From the NCBI GenBank assembly GCA_937928385.1, contig CALEZD010000012.1, forward strand, positions 11,342 through 75,341: a DNA stretch of 64,000 nucleotides, read 5' to 3'. The notes beneath the pieces are model-generated. The model saw only the letters and a list, made by a program, of their open reading frames with translations. It did no database searches and had not been told where the DNA came from. Made by a program: the position numbers and the translations under genes. Positions 34,715-42,973 of this stretch are shown one piece after another (the stretch's first letter is position 1; every line of letters starts with the position of its first letter). This stretch comes from an uncultured Bacteroidota bacterium (lineage in GTDB: Bacteria > Bacteroidota > Bacteroidia > Chitinophagales > Chitinophagaceae).

Positions 34715-36610
34715 ATGGGAAAAATTATTGGAATAGACCTGGGAACCACCAACTCTTGTGTGGCAGTAATGGAAGGGAACGAACCGGTAGTGATTGCTAA
34801 CGACGAAGGCCGCCGTACCACGCCATCAGTAGTGGCATTTTTGAAAAACGGCGAGCGTAAAGTGGGAGACCCTGCCAAGCGCCAGGCCATTACAAATCCG
34901 CAAAACACTATTATGTCCATCAAGCGTTTTATGGGCCGCAGGTTTGATGAGATAGGCAGCGAAATGGAACATGCCGCCTATAAAGTGATGAAGGGTGATA
35001 ACAATACACCCCGTGTAGATATTGACGGCCGCATGTACACCCCGCAGGAAATTTCTGCCATGATTCTTCAGAAAATGAAGAAAACAGCCGAAGAGTTCCT
35101 GGGGCAGGATGTAACAGAGGCAGTGGTAACCGTACCCGCATACTTCAACGATGCGCAGCGCCAGGCTACCAAAGAAGCAGGTGAAATTGCAGGACTGACC
35201 ATCCGCCGTATCATCAACGAGCCTACTGCCGCGGCACTGGCTTATGGTATGGACAAACAACACAAAGACAGCAAAATAGTAGTGTTCGACCTGGGTGGCG
35301 GTACGTTCGACGTATCGGTACTGGAACTGGGCGACGGTATATTCGAAGTGAAATCTACCAACGGTGACACGCACCTGGGTGGTGACGACTTTGATAAAGT
35401 GGTGATGGACTGGCTGGCAGACGAGTTTAAAAAAGACGAAGCTGTAGACCTGCGAAAAGACCCTATGGCATGGCAGCGCCTGAAAGAGGCATCTGAAAAA
35501 GCGAAAATCGAGTTGTCTTCAAGCCAGGAAACAGAAATCAACCTGCCATATATTACAGCGGTAGATGGCGTGCCCAAACACATGGTGCGTAAGCTGAGCC
35601 GTTCAAAATTCGAATCGCTGGCAGACAGCCTGGTACAGCGTACGCTGGAGCCTTGCCAGAAAGCATTGAAAGATGCCGGTATGACTGCTGCTGATATTGA
35701 CGAAGTGATATTGGTAGGTGGCTCTACCCGCATACCTAAAATACAGGAAGTAGTAGAGAAGTTCTTTGGCAAAAAGCCTAACAAGAGCGTAAACCCCGAC
35801 GAGGTAGTGGCCATAGGTGCTGCTATACAGGGTGGTGTACTTACCGGCGACGTGAAAGATGTTTTGCTGCTGGACGTAACCCCGCTAAGCCTGGGTATTG
35901 AAACTATGGGTGGCGTAATGACCAAACTGATTGAGTCTAACACAACCATACCTACCAAAAAGAGCGAAACATTCTCTACCGCCGCTGACAACCAGCCGAG
36001 TGTGGAAATAAATGTAATACAGGGTGAGCGCCCGATGGCAAAAGACAACAAAACGCTGGGACATTTCATACTGGATGGTATACCTCCAGCACCACGCGGT
36101 GTTCCTCAAATCGAAGTAACCTTTGATATAGATGCCAACGGGATACTGAACGTAAGCGCGAAAGACAAAGGCACCGGCAAACAGCAGAACATACGCATAG
36201 AAGCTGGTAGCGGCTTGAGCAAGGAGGAGATAGAGAAAATGAAGAACGAGGCCAAGGCCAACGAAGAGGCAGATAAGAAAGTGCGCGAGCGTGTAGAGAA
36301 GCTGAACATGGCTGATGGTTTGGTGTTCCAGTCGGAGAAGCAACTGAAAGAGTATGGCGATAAACTCCCTGCTGCTGAAAAGCAAACTATTGAAGCTGCA
36401 GTTGCCAAACTGAAGGAAGCACACAAAGCTGAAGACCTGGATACGATAGACAAGGCTATGGAAGAGCTGAACGCAGCATGGCAAACAGCCAGCCAGCATA
36501 TGTACAGCCAGGGTGGCGAAGCCCAGGGTGGTGCGCAGGCTCAACCTGAAAATAACGCCAACGATGTATCTGACGTGGAATTTGAAGAAGTGAAAGAAGA
36601 CGGTAAGTAA
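34715..36610 (+). CDS. dnaK: Chaperone DnaK (Hsp70)
   Basis: The protein has 631 residues. The nucleotide-binding domain begins [16 protein letters not shown] and has [32 protein letters not shown] and [11 protein letters not shown]. The substrate domain has [14 protein letters not shown]; the lid ends in a Gln/Ala-rich tail with DVEFEEVKE. It folds proteins with DnaJ and GrpE, whose genes lie 15 kb away at 51181-52993. No CIRCE element was seen upstream. Confidence 0.98.
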   Translation: MGKIIGIDLGTTNSCVAVMEGNEPVVIANDEGRRTTPSVVAFLKNGERKVGDPAKRQAITNPQNTIMSIKRFMGRRFDEIGSEMEHAAYKVMKGDNNTPRVDIDGRMYTPQEISAMILQKMKKTAEEFLGQDVTEAVVTVPAYFNDAQRQATKEAGEIAGLTIRRIINEPTAAALAYGMDKQHKDSKIVVFDLGGGTFDVSVLELGDGIFEVKSTNGDTHLGGDDFDKVVMDWLADEFKKDEAVDLRKDPMAWQRLKEASEKAKIELSSSQETEINLPYITAVDGVPKHMVRKLSRSKFESLADSLVQRTLEPCQKALKDAGMTAADIDEVILVGGSTRIPKIQEVVEKFFGKKPNKSVNPDEVVAIGAAIQGGVLTGDVKDVLLLDVTPLSLGIETMGGVMTKLIESNTTIPTKKSETFSTAADNQPSVEINVIQGERPMAKDNKTLGHFILDGIPPAPRGVPQIEVTFDIDANGILNVSAKDKGTGKQQNIRIEAGSGLSKEEIEKMKNEAKANEEADKKVRERVEKLNMADGLVFQSEKQLKEYGDKLPAAEKQTIEAAVAKLKEAHKAEDLDTIDKAMEELNAAWQTASQHMYSQGGEAQGGAQAQPENNANDVSDVEFEEVKEDGK

Positions 36611-36625
36611 GACCGTTATTAAGAT

Positions 36626-36698
36626 AGTCTAGTAGCACAATGGATAGTGCGCCCGCCTCATAAGCGGGGAGATACAGGTTCGAATCCTGTCTGGAATT
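36626..36698 (+). tRNA. tRNA with CAT anticodon (Met or lysidine-Ile2)
   Basis: The 73-nt cloverleaf folds by eye: D stem GCAC/GTGC with GG in the loop, anticodon stem CCCGC/GCGGG with loop CTCATAA (anticodon 36659-36661), T stem ACAGG/CCTGT with loop TTCGAAT. The acceptor arms AGTCTAG and CTGGAAT pair except for one G2-A71 mismatch, and the discriminator is T, with no encoded CCA. Anticodon CAT allows Met elongator, initiator or Ile2; I cannot tell which. The mismatch lowers certainty that the gene is fully functional. A terminator follows at once. Confidence 0.78.
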
Positions 36699-36699
36699 T

Positions 36700-36726
36700 G
36701 CCCCCTTTCGATGAGAGGGGGCTTTT
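36700..36726 (+). terminator. Intrinsic terminator after the tRNA
   Basis: GCCCCCT pairs with AGGGGGC across an 8-nt loop, followed by five T. Confidence 0.85.
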
Positions 36727-37478
36727 TATTTCGTGGCAGTGTACAAAGTCGTTATCCCAAATGTCAGTGGACGGGCTTTGGGTTCTTTAAAACCACAGTC
36801 TGCAAGTATCTCACAAAACCTTTGCCCCTCAGGGAATGCCATTACCGACTCAGGCAGGTACGAGTAAGCTGTACTGTGTTTGGACACCAGTTTACCCAGC
36901 GTGGGCAGTATGTATTTAAAGTAGAATTGATAACCCTGCTTTACAGGGAATTTCTTAGGATGCGAAAATTCCAGTATGGCCAGTTTGCCTCCCGGGCGTA
37001 GTACACGGTACATTTCTTTCAGCCCGGCATCTAAATGTTCAAAATTGCGTACTCCATAAGCGCAGGTAATGGCGTCAAAGCTGTTATCAGCAAAGGGTAG
37101 GGCTTCGCTGTCGCCTACCTGCATGGTAATGAGCTTATCCAGGCCTTTCTCTTTCAGCTTCTGCCTGCCAACGTCCAGCATTTGGGCGGCTATGTCTAAG
37201 CCTATAATTTTTTCAGGATTGAGTTTAGACGCTTCAATGGCCAGGTCGCCGGTGCCGGTGGCAACGTCCAGTATGGTTTTGGGTTGCACTTTAGCTATTT
37301 CAGCAATCGCCTTTTTGCGCCAGCCCTTATCAATACCTAAGGACAAAAAATGGTTCAGGAAATCATATTTACCGGCTATGTTGTTAAACATGTCGGCAAC
37401 CTGCTCTTTCTTGCTTAATTTTGACCCCGCGTCCGGCACCACCCTGGCTGCCGGATTATTATCTATACCGGATTGCAT
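36726..37478 (-). CDS. ubiE: Demethylmenaquinone methyltransferase
   Basis: UbiE/MenG methylates demethylmenaquinone, the last step of menaquinone synthesis. The protein has 250 residues: VADMFNNIAGKYDFLNHFLS at the start, the SAM motif LDVATGTGDLAIEA, and the signature FDAITCAYGVRNFEHLD and RVLRPGGKLAILEFS. As Bacteroidota use menaquinone, the menaquinone role is likely. The minus-strand element TACTTTTG ends only six bases before the ATG, so the message may be leaderless. It is divergent from engB. Confidence 0.95.
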   Translation of the reverse strand: MQSGIDNNPAARVVPDAGSKLSKKEQVADMFNNIAGKYDFLNHFLSLGIDKGWRKKAIAEIAKVQPKTILDVATGTGDLAIEASKLNPEKIIGLDIAAQMLDVGRQKLKEKGLDKLITMQVGDSEALPFADNSFDAITCAYGVRNFEHLDAGLKEMYRVLRPGGKLAILEFSHPKKFPVKQGYQFYFKYILPTLGKLVSKHSTAYSYLPESVMAFPEGQRFCEILADCGFKEPKARPLTFGITTLYTATK

Positions 37479-37505
37479 CGGTGCAAAAGTACGTTAACAC
37501 AAGCA

Positions 37506-38123
37506 ATGGAAATACGTTCAGCCAAATATTTGATCAGCAGCCCCCGTGTAGAGCTTTGTCCCCCGGCCGATAAGCCGGAATACGCCTTTATTGGCAGGTC
37601 TAATGTGGGCAAATCGTCCCTCATCAATATGCTGACGAAGCAACCCAAACTGGCGAAAACCTCGGGCAGCCCCGGTAAAACACAGATGATTAACCACTTT
37701 ATTGTAAATAATGAGTGGTACCTGGTAGACCTGCCCGGCTATGGTTACGCTAAGGTGTCTCAGAAACAGCGTGCTTCTTTCAGCAAGATGATTGAAAACT
37801 ACCTGACGACGCGCCCTAACCTGGCCACGGTATTTGTGTTGATAGACAGCCGGCACAAACCGCAGCAGATAGACCTGGACTTCCTGGCGCAGTTGGGTGA
37901 GTGGCAGGTGCCTTTTAATATCGCATTTACCAAAGCAGATAAGAGTACTCAGCGCGATGCGGCTAAAAACGTGCGGAGCTTTATAGATGCCATGCGTAAT
38001 GAATGGGAATTCATACCACGCAGTTTCCTCACCAGTGCTGTTAAATCGCTGGGGCGAAAAGAAATGCTCGCCTATATAGACGAGCTGAATACTATGTTCA
38101 AAGAACGGGACAAAGAAGAATAA
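37506..38123 (+). CDS. engB: Ribosome biogenesis GTPase EngB (YsxC/YihA)
   Basis: The protein has 205 residues from the ATG at 37506; the longer frame from 37473 overlaps the divergent ubiE. It has the G1 motif GRSNVGKSSL, G2/switch region with TSGSPGKTQ, G3 DLPGYGYAKV and G4 TKADK, all typical of EngB. It works on the large ribosomal subunit. It is the first of a convergent pair with the small helical protein downstream. Confidence 0.94.
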   Translation: MEIRSAKYLISSPRVELCPPADKPEYAFIGRSNVGKSSLINMLTKQPKLAKTSGSPGKTQMINHFIVNNEWYLVDLPGYGYAKVSQKQRASFSKMIENYLTTRPNLATVFVLIDSRHKPQQIDLDFLAQLGEWQVPFNIAFTKADKSTQRDAAKNVRSFIDAMRNEWEFIPRSFLTSAVKSLGRKEMLAYIDELNTMFKERDKEE

Positions 38124-38126
38124 ACA

Positions 38127-38519
38127 CTACATCCACTTGGTTGCATACCTGTAAAATTCATGCCTCAGGTCGTGTATGGTTTTTTCCAGGGCAATGTATT
38201 GCTCGCGCAATTCAGCATGTTTTTCCAGCATCCTCACTTCTATATGGCCTGCCTTTTCTTTGGCTTGCACAGCTACTTCTGCCAGGTGGCGACGTATTTC
38301 GTGCGCTAAATCGTAAACATTCTTCTTCTGAATGTCAAAACGGTTCTCATACAGTTCCGCGCCTTCTGATGCTTCTTGGCCTGTATTCTTTCCGGCAACT
38401 TCCGTCAGTCGTCCTTTCAGGATATTCAGTTCGTCAGCATAAAAATCAAGGCTGCGCAGCCAGTCGTTGTGGTCAGTGGTCAACTTAGTGGCAATGGTTG
38501 TAGTTTGTGTAGCAATCAT
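38127..38519 (-). CDS. Helical coiled-coil protein of unknown function
   Basis: The protein has 130 residues from the ATG at 38519. The longer frame to 38585 would lie upstream of the promoter-like TATGTTTG (38538-38545), so it is not used. The sequence is almost all helix with heptad-like Leu/Ile and many Glu/Lys (for example LKGRLTEVAGKN, AEVAVQAKEKAGHIEVRMLEKHAELREQ). No signal peptide or known domain is seen. I do not recognise it; a cytoplasmic structural or stress role is only a guess. Confidence 0.7.
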   Translation of the reverse strand: MIATQTTTIATKLTTDHNDWLRSLDFYADELNILKGRLTEVAGKNTGQEASEGAELYENRFDIQKKNVYDLAHEIRRHLAEVAVQAKEKAGHIEVRMLEKHAELREQYIALEKTIHDLRHEFYRYATKWM

Positions 38520-38537
38520 AATCGTTATTTTATGATG

Positions 38538-38545
38538 CAAACATA
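38538..38545 (-). promoter_or_regulatory. Promoter -7 element of the 38127-38519 gene
   Basis: TATGTTTG on the minus strand lies 18 bp before the preferred ATG and argues against the longer frame. Confidence 0.55.
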
Positions 38546-38624
38546 GCATCGCGTTTTGCCGCGATACATGACAAAGGTCAGTCATGCAAATGATTTACTT
38601 CAATATTCAGGAGTGCACTGACAA

Positions 38625-40139
38625 CTAACCCCTGGTATATGGCATTATCTCTTCCAGGTACTTACGCTCGTTGCACAGGCGGGGCACTTTGTGCTGGCCG
38701 CCGAGTTTGCCTTTGTCCTTTAGCCATTTGTTGAAGCCGCCCGCAGGCATACGATGTACTACAGGCATACGCAGGGCAATGTCTTTGTGTCTTTTGGCTT
38801 CGTAGTCTGAATTGATGCTTTGCAGGGCTTTATCCATCTTTTCGGTAAATACTTCCAATGGGCAGGGCAGGCGTTCAAATTCTATAATCCACTCGTGTGC
38901 GCCGTTGCTTTCGCCGGTCATATATACGGGTGCAGCGGTGTAGTCATTCACTACTGCGCCGGTTTGCCTGCTGGCTTCAGCTATGGCATAGTCAGAGTTA
39001 TCTACAATCACCTCTTCGCCAAAGGCATTTATAAAGTGTTTCAGCCTGCCCGTTACCTTTATCCTGTAGGGCTGCAGCGATGTAAACTGTATGGTGTCGC
39101 CTACTATATAGCGCCACAGGCCACCGTTGGTATTCAGCACCAGGGCATAGTTTTTGTTCAGTTCCACCTCTCTCAGCGATAGCGTTTCCGGCTGCTCTTT
39201 GCCATATTCCTCCAGCGGCATAAACTCGTAGTAGATACCGTGGTTCAGGAATAGCAGCATATCATCACGGTCTATCTCGTCCTGCGCGGCAAAGAAACCC
39301 TCTGAGGCATTGTAGGTCTCTATATAATGCATCTGTTCAGACGGTATATATTCTTCAAACTGCCTGCGGTAGGGTCTGAAGCTTACCCCGCCATGTACAT
39401 ACACTTCCAGGTTAGGCCATACTTCCAGCAGGTTTTTGGCTCCTGTTATTTCCAATATGCGTTTTATGAGTACGATGGTCCATGTAGGTACACCGGCGAT
39501 ATAAGTTACATCCTCGTTGATGGTGGTACGTGCTATCTTCTCTATTTTCTCTTCCCACTCCGCCATCAGGGCTATCGACAGGTCGGGGGTACGCACCATT
39601 TGCCCGTACAGGGGCAGGTTTTGCAGCATCACAGCCGACAGGTCGCCGTAAAAGGAATCTGCGCTCAGTTGGTTAATCTGGTGGCTGCCGCCTATTACTA
39701 AGCACTTGCCCGACATGAATGTGGATTGCGGAAACTGCCTGAAATACAAGGCAAATACATCCTTCCCGGCTTTGAAATGGTTATCGTCCAGCGACTCTTT
39801 GCTGATGGGGATGAACTTGCTCTTATCGCTGGTGGTACCGCTCGATTTGGCAAACCAGCTTATTTGCGATGGCCACAGCAGGTTTTGCTCACCTTGTAAT
39901 ATGCGTTCTATGTATGGTTTCAGCGAATCGTAATCGTTAACCGGGACGCTTTTCTTAAACTCTGCTATGCTGTTGATATGCTCAAAACCATATTTTTTAC
40001 CATATTCCGTAAACTGTGCCGAACCAACAATATGGTTGAACACCTGTTTCTGGGTGTCTATGGGGTTGAGCATAAAATTGTCTATCGCGCTGTTGCGCAA
40101 CATCATATACCCTTTCAATGCCGGACTTATCAGGCTCAT
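38625..40139 (-). CDS. GH3-family acyl-adenylate-forming enzyme
   Basis: The protein has 504 residues. It carries the GH3 pattern: an adenylation-type SSGTTSDKSKFIPIS loop, YGGVSFRPYRRQFEEYI-like segment, YNASEGFFAAQDE, then GDTIQFTSLQPYRIKVTGR and the hinge FINAFGEEV. Plant GH3 enzymes join amino acids to hormones; the bacterial substrates are not known. It lies alone between the coiled-coil gene and lptB. Confidence 0.93.
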   Translation of the reverse strand: MSLISPALKGYMMLRNSAIDNFMLNPIDTQKQVFNHIVGSAQFTEYGKKYGFEHINSIAEFKKSVPVNDYDSLKPYIERILQGEQNLLWPSQISWFAKSSGTTSDKSKFIPISKESLDDNHFKAGKDVFALYFRQFPQSTFMSGKCLVIGGSHQINQLSADSFYGDLSAVMLQNLPLYGQMVRTPDLSIALMAEWEEKIEKIARTTINEDVTYIAGVPTWTIVLIKRILEITGAKNLLEVWPNLEVYVHGGVSFRPYRRQFEEYIPSEQMHYIETYNASEGFFAAQDEIDRDDMLLFLNHGIYYEFMPLEEYGKEQPETLSLREVELNKNYALVLNTNGGLWRYIVGDTIQFTSLQPYRIKVTGRLKHFINAFGEEVIVDNSDYAIAEASRQTGAVVNDYTAAPVYMTGESNGAHEWIIEFERLPCPLEVFTEKMDKALQSINSDYEAKRHKDIALRMPVVHRMPAGGFNKWLKDKGKLGGQHKVPRLCNERKYLEEIMPYTRG

Positions 40140-40213
40140 TCCTTTGCTCTTAATTCTTAAAGTCTGCTAAATATAAACATTTCTGACGGTAGCTCATACC
40201 CGCTACGCTACGC

Positions 40214-40972
40214 TCAGACTTTTGTAGGGTCCTTGCGTTTCAGCTCGAAATTGCGGCCAAGATACACTTTTCTCACCTGCTCGTCGGCTGCCAGTTCTTC
40301 AGCAGTGCCCGCTTTCAATATCTTACCTTCAAACAGCAGGTAGGCGCGGTCAGTAATGGATAGTGTTTCCTGCACATTATGGTCGGTGATGAATATTCCG
40401 ATGTTTTTAAACTTAAGGCTGGCTACTATACCCTGGATATCTTCTACTGCAATGGGGTCGATGCCGGCAAAGGGTTCGTCCAGTAATATGAATTTGGGGT
40501 CAACCGCCAGGGCACGGGCTATCTCGGTACGCCTGCGCTCGCCACCGCTTAATACATCGCCGGGGCTTTTGCGTACATGCGTCAGCCTGAACTCTTCCAG
40601 CAGCGATTCCAGCCTCGCCAGTTGCTCCGCTTTGCTCAGCTTAGTCATTTCCAGCACGGCCAGTATATTATCTTCAACCGACAGCTTGCGGAATACAGAT
40701 GCTTCCTGCGGCAGGTAGCCTATACCCATTTGTGCCCTCTTGTACATGGGCAGTTTGGTGATGTTCACATCGTCCAGGAACACCTCGCCGCTATCCGGCT
40801 TTACCAGCCCCACTACCATATAAAATGAAGTAGTCTTGCCCGCACCATTGGGCCCCAGTATCCCCACTATCTCTCCCTGGTTTACCTCGAAAGATACGTT
40901 ATTCACCACCGTACGGTTGCGGTAGCGCTTCACCAGCCCGCGGGCTGTTATTTTCCTTTTCCCCGTATTCAA
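40214..40972 (-). CDS. lptB: LPS export ABC transporter ATPase LptB
   Basis: The protein has 252 residues. It has Walker [12 protein letters not shown], the Q-loop near [12 protein letters not shown], the signature [15 protein letters not shown], Walker [14 protein letters not shown] and a switch His in [21 protein letters not shown] is characteristic of LptB rather than of other ABC ATPases. It powers LPS transport with LptF/G (a candidate at 18279). A TATTTTTG -7 element lies 17 bp upstream. Confidence 0.95.
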   Translation of the reverse strand: MNTGKRKITARGLVKRYRNRTVVNNVSFEVNQGEIVGILGPNGAGKTTSFYMVVGLVKPDSGEVFLDDVNITKLPMYKRAQMGIGYLPQEASVFRKLSVEDNILAVLEMTKLSKAEQLARLESLLEEFRLTHVRKSPGDVLSGGERRRTEIARALAVDPKFILLDEPFAGIDPIAVEDIQGIVASLKFKNIGIFITDHNVQETLSITDRAYLLFEGKILKAGTAEELAADEQVRKVYLGRNFELKRKDPTKV

Positions 40973-40989
40973 TATCCTGTGGTTTGCAG

Positions 40990-40997
40990 CAAAAATA
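40990..40997 (-). promoter_or_regulatory. lptB promoter -7 element
   Basis: TATTTTTG fits TAnnTTTG; a TTTG 22 nt further upstream (41023-41020) could be the -33 box. Confidence 0.55.
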
Positions 40998-41076
40998 ACA
41001 AACCATGCCTAAGTACCTGCAAATACTTATGCCAAATTGATGCTAATTCTTTTCAATAAATAAAGCTGAATATATT

Positions 41077-41084
41077 TACTTTTG
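41077..41084 (+). promoter_or_regulatory. metF promoter -7 element
   Basis: TACTTTTG lies 8 bp before the metF ATG, another nearly leaderless arrangement. Confidence 0.55.
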
Positions 41085-41092
41085 CGTCCTGT

Positions 41093-42046
41093 ATGAAGTT
41101 GACAGAATATTTAGCAAATAACCCGGGGCCTATTATATCGCTGGAGGTATTGCCCCCGCCTAAAGGGAAAAGCATTGAATCTATATACAAAACATTGGAC
41201 CCCCTTATGGAGTTCAAGCCGGCTTTTGTCAACGTTACCTATCACCGCGCCGAACAGGTGTATAAGAAGCGTGCCGATGGCAGCTTTGTAAGTGTAGAGA
41301 TACGTAAGCGCCCCGGCACGGTGGGTATTTGCGCTGCTATTATGAACAAATATAAGGTAGAGGCTATCCCTCACCTGATATGTGGTGGTTTCAGCAAAGA
41401 AGAAACCGAAAACGCCCTGATAGACCTGAACTTCCTGGGGGTAAAAAATGTGTTGGCCCTGCGTGGCGATGCAGCACACCACGAAAAGTTCTTCACACCT
41501 CATCCCAACGGGCACCGGTATGCCGAGGAACTGGTGGACCAGATCATCAAACTGAACAAAGGTGAATACTTGGAAGATGATATACTGGGTGGCGTAAATA
41601 CAGATTTCTGCATAGGTGTTGCAGGTTATCCTGAAAAACATTTTGAATCAGCCAATACGGATATAGACCTGTATTACCTGAAGCGCAAAATAGACCATGG
41701 CGCTGACTACATCACCACGCAGATGTTCTTCAACAACAAGCACTATTATAAATTTGTAGAGAACTGCAAAAATGCAGGTATCAACGCCCCCATTGTACCG
41801 GGCCTGAAACCTTTGTACAATAAAAACCAGCTTACAGTAGTGCCCAGCATCTTCAATACGGAGATACCTAACGACCTGTATAATGAGATGGTAAAAGCAA
41901 GCACACCCGAAGCTTGCGAAAAAGTAGGCGAAGACTGGCTGTACGAGCAGTGTAAAGACCTGCTGAAGAACAATACACAGATACTGCACTTCTACACGCT
42001 GGGCAAGCCGCATGTAGTGTACAATGTGCTGAAGAGGTTGTTTTAA
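41093..42046 (+). CDS. metF: 5,10-Methylenetetrahydrofolate reductase
   Basis: This FAD enzyme makes 5-methyl-THF for methionine synthesis, 317 residues. It has SLEVLPPPKGKSIES (the usual Glu at the start of the barrel), FVNVTYH, IPHLICGG, LALRGD, GVAGYPEKHFES, and ITTQMFFNNKHYYKF. No methionine-synthase gene lies nearby. Its stop overlaps the convergent beta-lactamase gene by four bases. Confidence 0.95.
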   Translation: MKLTEYLANNPGPIISLEVLPPPKGKSIESIYKTLDPLMEFKPAFVNVTYHRAEQVYKKRADGSFVSVEIRKRPGTVGICAAIMNKYKVEAIPHLICGGFSKEETENALIDLNFLGVKNVLALRGDAAHHEKFFTPHPNGHRYAEELVDQIIKLNKGEYLEDDILGGVNTDFCIGVAGYPEKHFESANTDIDLYYLKRKIDHGADYITTQMFFNNKHYYKFVENCKNAGINAPIVPGLKPLYNKNQLTVVPSIFNTEIPNDLYNEMVKASTPEACEKVGEDWLYEQCKDLLKNNTQILHFYTLGKPHVVYNVLKRLF

Positions 42047-42912
42047 GAGCCGGCTTTTTCAGTCGGTATAGCACCGAAATCCTTCAGTACTTGTTTCAGG
42101 ATGTCTATACGTACCTGCCCCCAGTTTTTGCTGTTGTCAGCTTTGGGTAGCTCAAAGTTCATGGCGAAGAAGTAGGGATACATACGTATATCGCTTTTGT
42201 TCATAGAATTTTCATGCTCTTCCATGCGCTCTATTTTTTCTACAAACCCCACTACCCATAGTATCTGTTTGTCGCCGCTGAAGCCCCAGCCTGTTTTGTA
42301 AGACAGTTTATAATCCTTTTCATTTTCCTGCAGCATCATACTGCGCACTATACGCTGTGTACGCTCCGAGAAGGGCAGTTGGTTGAAATACAGCCTTTTT
42401 ACCAGGCCCACCTGCTCGTCGGCAGATATTTTCAGGCTGTCGTTTATCCAGAAGCTGTCTATGGCGCCGCTGATATTCTTATTCCCGTAGTTGGCAGTGT
42501 CTATATAATGCTGCATAAAGTCATACCCCACCTTGCGGGCTATGGCCTGGTAGTAGCCCAGGTTGCTCACCTTAAAGGCCTCGCGCATGTTCATGTCCTT
42601 ATTCCAGTCAGCATTCCAGCGTTCTACACTGTCCCATGCTATTACATATTGTTCGTCAGGCACTACGGGTATTTCCAGCGCCACCAGCGAGTTGAAGATT
42701 TTAAATGTAGAAGCGGGTGTATATTGCTGCAGGCAACGGTCTTTATTGTAGTAGTATATAGCCTCGTGGTTGTTGTCGCGCAGTATAAAGCAGGCGTCTT
42801 TTATACCCTCTGCCTCAAAAAACTTACCCCATTCATTTTTCTCATGTATCCTCGAGTCGCGGCAAGAGCTGATGAACAATACAGACAGCAACAATAAACC
42901 TATGTAACGCAT
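42043..42912 (-). CDS. Class D (OXA-type) beta-lactamase lipoprotein
   Basis: The protein has 289 residues from the ATG at 42912 (the longer frame to 42957 lies upstream of the promoter). It starts with a lipobox ISSC (Cys17). All class D signatures fall at OXA-like spacing: STFK at 68-71 (Ser68 nucleophile, Lys71 for carboxylation), SNL at 116-118 in place of SxV, YGN at 142-144, Trp155, KTG at 206-208, then WVVGFVE. The block WINDSLKISADEQ and LPFSERTQRIVR closely follows OXA enzymes. It should hydrolyse penicillins or some cephalosporins; the spectrum cannot be read. It could also be a penicillin-sensing protein, but the full motif set favours an enzyme. Confidence 0.92.
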   Translation of the reverse strand: MRYIGLLLLSVLFISSCRDSRIHEKNEWGKFFEAEGIKDACFILRDNNHEAIYYYNKDRCLQQYTPASTFKIFNSLVALEIPVVPDEQYVIAWDSVERWNADWNKDMNMREAFKVSNLGYYQAIARKVGYDFMQHYIDTANYGNKNISGAIDSFWINDSLKISADEQVGLVKRLYFNQLPFSERTQRIVRSMMLQENEKDYKLSYKTGWGFSGDKQILWVVGFVEKIERMEEHENSMNKSDIRMYPYFFAMNFELPKADNSKNWGQVRIDILKQVLKDFGAIPTEKAGS

Positions 42913-42932
42913 AAATATTCGTTTTTCGGCTG

Positions 42933-42940
42933 CAAAGATA
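42933..42940 (-). promoter_or_regulatory. Beta-lactamase gene promoter -7 element
   Basis: TATCTTTG on the minus strand, with TTG at 42961-42959 (18-nt spacing), lies 20 bp before the ATG. Confidence 0.6.
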
Positions 42941-42973
42941 GGGCAACACATCCGCAATCAACAACAGGCTTGT

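Noticed and set aside
35242..36069. 275-codon frame opposite dnaK
   Set aside because: Antisense shadow, Ser/Thr-rich with no domain.
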